Source: Setaria digitata
Lineage: Eukaryota > Nematoda > Chromadorea > Rhabditida > Setariidae
Direction: 5' to 3'
Assembly (NCBI GenBank): GCA_003640385.1
Contig: RCAB01000250.1
Coordinates: 1 to 64,000 of the forward strand
Length of the DNA: 64,000 nt
Positions 63,687 through 64,000 of this stretch are shown in pieces. A program made the position numbers and the translations under genes. Position 1 is the stretch's first letter. The number at the start of each line of letters is the position of its first letter. The notes under the pieces were generated by a model. The model had not been told where the DNA came from. It worked only from the letters and a program-made list of their open reading frames with translations, and did no database searches.

Positions 63687-64000
63687 TTGCTCCTCAAAGC
63701 AAACACATAAACCGTCTTAATAATACTTTTACCTAGATAAACCTATTTTTCAGATAATGACAATCAGCTCGTACGCTTCCTTCCTTTCCTAATGCTAAGC
63801 ACCTTTACAGGTGTTCATCATTTACTTCTATCAATCACCTTCCGTAGTGTTATCATCCTCCTTCAACACAGCCATAACTCAAATTACTCCGCTCAGCTCT
63901 AAATCAGGTCACCCAAGAACAGGATATTGGCCACTGCATGGCCTTTGCAACATCCTGTTCTGGCCAGTATGAAAATGATAATTCCACGGCAGCAGCAAAG
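63687..64000. other. 5' flank of the crooked-neck gene
   Basis: Less AT-rich than average. Contains an imperfect hairpin at 63916-63961 (AGAACAGGAT paired with ATCCTGTTCT, with an inner GGCCA/TGGCC). No upstream exon was identified. The start codon is preceded by TTTGCTTTGAG|GAGCAA, a weak acceptor candidate. Confidence 0.4.

Overview
This is nuclear DNA of a nematode, most likely a filarial (onchocercid, clade III) worm. Every recognisable gene is a eukaryotic single-copy gene whose closest remembered relatives are nematode genes. Introns are numerous, mostly 50-500 bp, AT-rich, and end in TTTTCAG-like acceptors. Several start codons lie a few bases to a few tens of bases after an acceptor with no visible upstream exon, as expected for spliced-leader trans-splicing. 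Non-coding DNA is very AT-rich, with hundreds of poly(A)/poly(T) tracts and many microsatellites. The species call is inference; I saw no spliced-leader gene, rRNA or tRNA.

Layout, left to right. (1) 1-3.6 kb, + strand: the 3' part of an unrecognised gene with an S/T-rich, hydrophobic C-terminus. (2) 7.8-11.2 kb, + strand: a small cysteine-rich, probably secreted protein, tentatively of the nematode MIG-18-like fibronectin-type-I family. (3) 13.4-23.0 kb, + strand: complete ubiquitin-activating enzyme E1 (uba-1 type), 23 exons, 1064 codons. (4) 27.4-32.0 kb, + strand: complete M17 leucyl-aminopeptidase-like gene (W07G4.4 type), 12 exons, 518 codons. (5) 33.0-37.4 kb, - strand: a 154-residue four-transmembrane protein that I pieced together from four short exons, convergent with gene 4. 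Its last exon and 3' UTR lie in a 159-bp tandem array. (6) 43.1-48.5 kb, + strand: complete MAP4K3/GCK-like kinase with CNH domain, 17 exons, 843 codons. (7) 50.8-57.3 kb, - strand: PAPS transporter of the SLC35B2/PST-1 type, 9 exons, 415 codons. (8) 58.4-63.7 kb, - strand: complete crooked-neck (CRNKL1/Clf1) splicing factor, 14 exons, 748 codons.

The genes are housekeeping functions rather than one pathway: ubiquitin activation, peptide hydrolysis, nutrient/stress kinase signalling, sulfate-donor transport into the Golgi, and pre-mRNA splicing. Genes 7 and 8 are head-to-tail on the same strand, and from memory their C. elegans counterparts are neighbours too (M03F8.2 and M03F8.3), so this may be an old conserved pair or operon.

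Non-genic DNA holds several minisatellites, a 264-bp (CT)n tract, a perfect 54-nt hairpin in uba-1 intron 1, and five single-N positions each flanked by duplicated sequence, which look like unmerged contig overlaps. I found no bacterial, viral or defence system. The most unusual structure is the tandem array of gene 5, in which each unit repeats the end of the coding exon plus the following 3' UTR.

All exon coordinates were derived by hand from splice-site motifs, reading-frame phase and remembered homologues. They are phase-consistent but not verified by transcripts.
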